Below, in pieces: positions 62,216 through 64,000 of a DNA stretch of 64,000 bases. Under the pieces are notes generated by a model. That model ran no database searches. It was not told where the DNA came from and saw only the letters and a program-made list of their open reading frames with translations. A program made the translations under genes and the position numbers. The stretch spans positions 221,104 through 285,103 of the forward strand of contig JACOEM010000005.1 in the NCBI GenBank assembly GCA_024998565.1, in the 5' to 3' direction. The DNA comes from Nitrospira sp. GTDB lineage: Bacteria; Nitrospirota; Nitrospiria; Nitrospirales; Nitrospiraceae. Every line of letters begins with the position of its first letter. Position 1 is the stretch's first letter.

Positions 62216-62950
62216 CTATCGCATCGGAATCACGATGCTGATCGCACCGGCCAGATCGCCCTCGTGCCATCCTTCTTTCTTGGCGCCGGTGATGTCGCGC
62301 TCCCCTTTCGGGTCGCCATGGCAACTCAGGCACGTGCTCGCGGCATACTCCGGATCCATCATGCGCAGTACCGGCTTCCCGTCCAACATCGTGGTCTTGC
62401 TGTACGGCTGGCCTTTCGGATGGCGCGTGTCGGCAAAAATTCTCAACACTTCCGACTCAAACTCATCCGGCCGATTGCCCGGAAACCGATAGTCGGTGCC
62501 CGTCAACTTCACACGAATTCCGGTCTTCCGATAGAACCGTTCGCCGGACTTGCGGGCGAAGACGGCGGGGATAATCCCTTTGAAGCCGACGCCCTGCTTA
62601 TTGATGACGGGCTGCGCCTCGTCGATGACTTCCTTTTCGGATTCCACCATGGCGAGAAAAAGCGGCGCTTGCGGAACCGTGGCAGGCCGGCTCAGATCGA
62701 TCTTGGTGGCTTTGCGAAATCGTTCGATCACCTGATTGGACACAAAGTCGCCGCTAAACCCTTTGTCGCCCTTGCTGGCGTCATTGATCGTGGCTTGGTA
62801 TTCGGAAATCACCCCACGACCGACTTGCAACAACTTGATGAGCAACTCGGCCGTTTCCACCTCGGTATTGGCCGACGCGGGAGCAGCCGCGCCCATGCAG
62901 GTCACGGTCAATGCAGCCATCACGATTCTCTTGATGATATGTTTCGCCAT
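62216..62950 (-). CDS. Periplasmic c-type heme protein, DUF3365 (Tll0287)-like
   Basis: 244 residues; AGGAGGAG before the ATG. Signal peptide to about A28, helical domain with S-G-E-R-F-Y-R-K-T-G-I-R-V-K-L (136-150) and P-D-E-F-E-S-E-V-L-R, then the heme motif C207-L-S-C210-H211 and a terminal G-D-L-A-G-A-I-S-I-V. This is a fuller version of the DUF3365 domain usually found as the sensor of kinases or MCPs; here it is a separate soluble protein. First gene of the chemosensory operon, 64 bp before the next. Confidence 0.8.
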   Translation of the reverse strand: MAKHIIKRIVMAALTVTCMGAAAPASANTEVETAELLIKLLQVGRGVISEYQATINDASKGDKGFSGDFVSNQVIERFRKATKIDLSRPATVPQAPLFLAMVESEKEVIDEAQPVINKQGVGFKGIIPAVFARKSGERFYRKTGIRVKLTGTDYRFPGNRPDEFESEVLRIFADTRHPKGQPYSKTTMLDGKPVLRMMDPEYAASTCLSCHGDPKGERDITGAKKEGWHEGDLAGAISIVIPMR

Positions 62951-63345
62951 GCCGTCTCCTCCTGCCTGCCTCGTAGCGCCCGGTCAACCCAATTCCCCTA
63001 AGTCAGCCAATCCCTTGTCAAAGATAGCGCAAAATTCTTCGTTGACAATTTCATCGACGCATGGAACCACGCCAGGACCCTGCAGCCCAGGCAGACGTTG
63101 TGCACGATCGGTGCCAAACAAAACAATTAGTTAGGATTGCGGAGCGGAAAGAATTCGAACCGATGAAGTCGGCGATTTTGCGGATGATTATGTGTGGATG
63201 GTCTACTATACCCACTATGGTCAGCTAGGCTGACATGGGTGCGTAATTGTTCACGATGGAAGTCGGAGCGCCAAAGTTTGGTCGCTTTTCGAGGGAAGCG
63301 TCAAAGTCTCTTCAGAACTTAGACGAAAAGAGGATTGCGGCCGGC
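62951..63345. other. Region between the chemosensory operon and cobQ
   Basis: 395 bp upstream of the operon and downstream of the convergent-oriented cobQ stop (both genes are on the minus strand). Apart from the candidate promoter I see no gene and no clear terminator for cobQ. Confidence 0.45.
63021..63048 (-). promoter_or_regulatory. Candidate promoter of the chemosensory operon
   Basis: On the minus strand TTGTCA, 16-base spacer, TATCTT, about 70 bp upstream of the first gene's ATG (62950). Similar to sigma-70 consensus at 5 of 6 and 4 of 6 positions. A second TTGACA overlaps downstream. Confidence 0.4.
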
Positions 63346-64000
63346 CTAGACCGTCCCACCTTGACGAAGGAGCGCCAGGATCGGGATGAGATCAAGATGT
63401 TGTTCGACGTGGTCGGCCCATCGATCCATCGCACCGGATCGCTGCTGGTTCACCTGTTGCGACAAGGCCATGTCGGCAGCTGGAAGCCCCTTTCTGATAC
63501 GCAACCGGTTCAACCATGCGCGTCGACAGAGGGGCTCGTCGAACAGGCCATGGATGTAGGTCCCCCAGACCAGACCGTCATCGCTCATCGCGCCGTCGAG
63601 CCACGCATCATCCCGTTCGGTGACGTCGCGTGGTCCTGCAGGCGACGGTTCTTTGCCCTGCAGTTCGAAGCAAGCTCGATGTCCATGTCGATCCGTCCGT
63701 CCCATGTGAATCAAGTACCCTCGAACCGGTGGCGCCGCCGGCCCACCGAGATACAAGGCACGCCCTTCGACCTGCTCGGTGATTTTCTCCCGCATCAACA
63801 CCGTCGTCACCTGCAGCAGACCGAGCCCCTCGCCGCTCCCGACTGATTCGACCGCATCCGGATCGGCGATCCGGCGCCCCAACATTTGATACCCGCCGCA
63901 AATGCCGACCACTTCTCCCCCGCGGTGGACATGACCATGCAGGAGTGATTCGAACCCCTTGCCTCGCAGATAGGCGAGATCCGCCAATGTGGTTTTGGAA
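63346..64000 (-). CDS. cobQ: Cobyric acid synthase, C-terminal part (partial at window end)
   Basis: About 218 residues visible, running off the right edge in frame (S-K-T-T-L-A-D-L-A-Y-L-R). Class I glutamine amidotransferase-like domain with G-I-C-G-G-Y-Q-M-L-G (catalytic Cys) and G-T-Y-I-H-G-L-F-D (His). Amidates adenosylcobyrinic diamide in cobalamin synthesis. The N-terminal synthetase domain is outside. Confidence 0.9.
   Translation of the reverse strand, partial: SKTTLADLAYLRGKGFESLLHGHVHRGGEVVGICGGYQMLGRRIADPDAVESVGSGEGLGLLQVTTVLMREKITEQVEGRALYLGGPAAPPVRGYLIHMGRTDRHGHRACFELQGKEPSPAGPRDVTERDDAWLDGAMSDDGLVWGTYIHGLFDEPLCRRAWLNRLRIRKGLPAADMALSQQVNQQRSGAMDRWADHVEQHLDLIPILALLRQGGTV

Noticed and set aside
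63247..63846. 199-codon plus-strand frame at the right end
   Set aside because: It is antisense to cobQ, which has catalytic motifs.

Overview
The window reads as a chromosome segment of a GC-rich Gram-negative bacterium. Lipid A and LPS genes (lpxD, lptF, lptG), an OmpL-like porin and many exported proteins show an outer membrane. The mix of a bd-type oxidase, several small c-heme proteins, Adhesin_E-type secreted proteins and a Pil/Chp-type chemosensory cluster is most like Nitrospira (Nitrospirota). That assignment is an inference from gene content; no rRNA or tRNA gene is visible.

Layout. 0-18.4 kb: the dnaE 3' end, accA, an outer-membrane porin, a ferritin-like diiron protein, hrpB, an ACT-domain protein with def, an rluB-type pseudouridine synthase, and many small exported proteins, including a duplicated 137/139-aa pair with duplicated promoters. 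A GAF histidine kinase and a diiron metallo-beta-lactamase/heme-c (DUF3365-like) gene pair follow. 18.4-27 kb: mazG-like, a REP-associated tyrosine transposase in an element with 18-bp perfect inverted ends, scattered copies of the same end sequence, cydAB, pssA, hflX, and a truncated pterin dehydratase remnant beside one copy. 27-37 kb: a defence island with a type I restriction operon (hsdM, hsdS, RhuM-Fic, hsdR), an intact HigBA-like toxin-antitoxin pair, two decayed toxin-antitoxin loci, a WYL regulator and ACGTTTCAC-type intergenic repeats. The hsdR gene carries an in-frame GIY-YIG nuclease insert.

37-49 kb: a mini c-heme protein coupled to a large FAD/Fe-S oxidoreductase (GlcD-GlcF-type fusion), a hydroxyacid dehydrogenase, a TPR protein, a cold-shock protein, then the envelope set lptF-lptG-fabF-acp-lpxD. 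The acyl carrier protein has an unusual Lys/Ala/Pro tail.

49.9-62.95 kb: ten co-directional genes (minus strand) form a chemosensory operon: a periplasmic heme-c protein (DUF3365-like), CheY/PilH, CheW, a PilJ-like MCP, a triple-Hpt CheA-REC hybrid, two CheW-like proteins, a REC-coiled-coil protein, and two paralogous proteins with Hpt-like folds that lack the phosphoacceptor His, one of them fused to an HD-GYP domain. No cheR or cheB is present. The layout suggests redox or small-molecule sensing feeding pili or surface behaviour and c-di-GMP turnover. The window ends inside cobQ.

The strongest candidates for something undescribed are the nuclease domain inserted in HsdR by a short-repeat element, and the chemosensory operon with a heme-c input gene and 'dead' Hpt output proteins.
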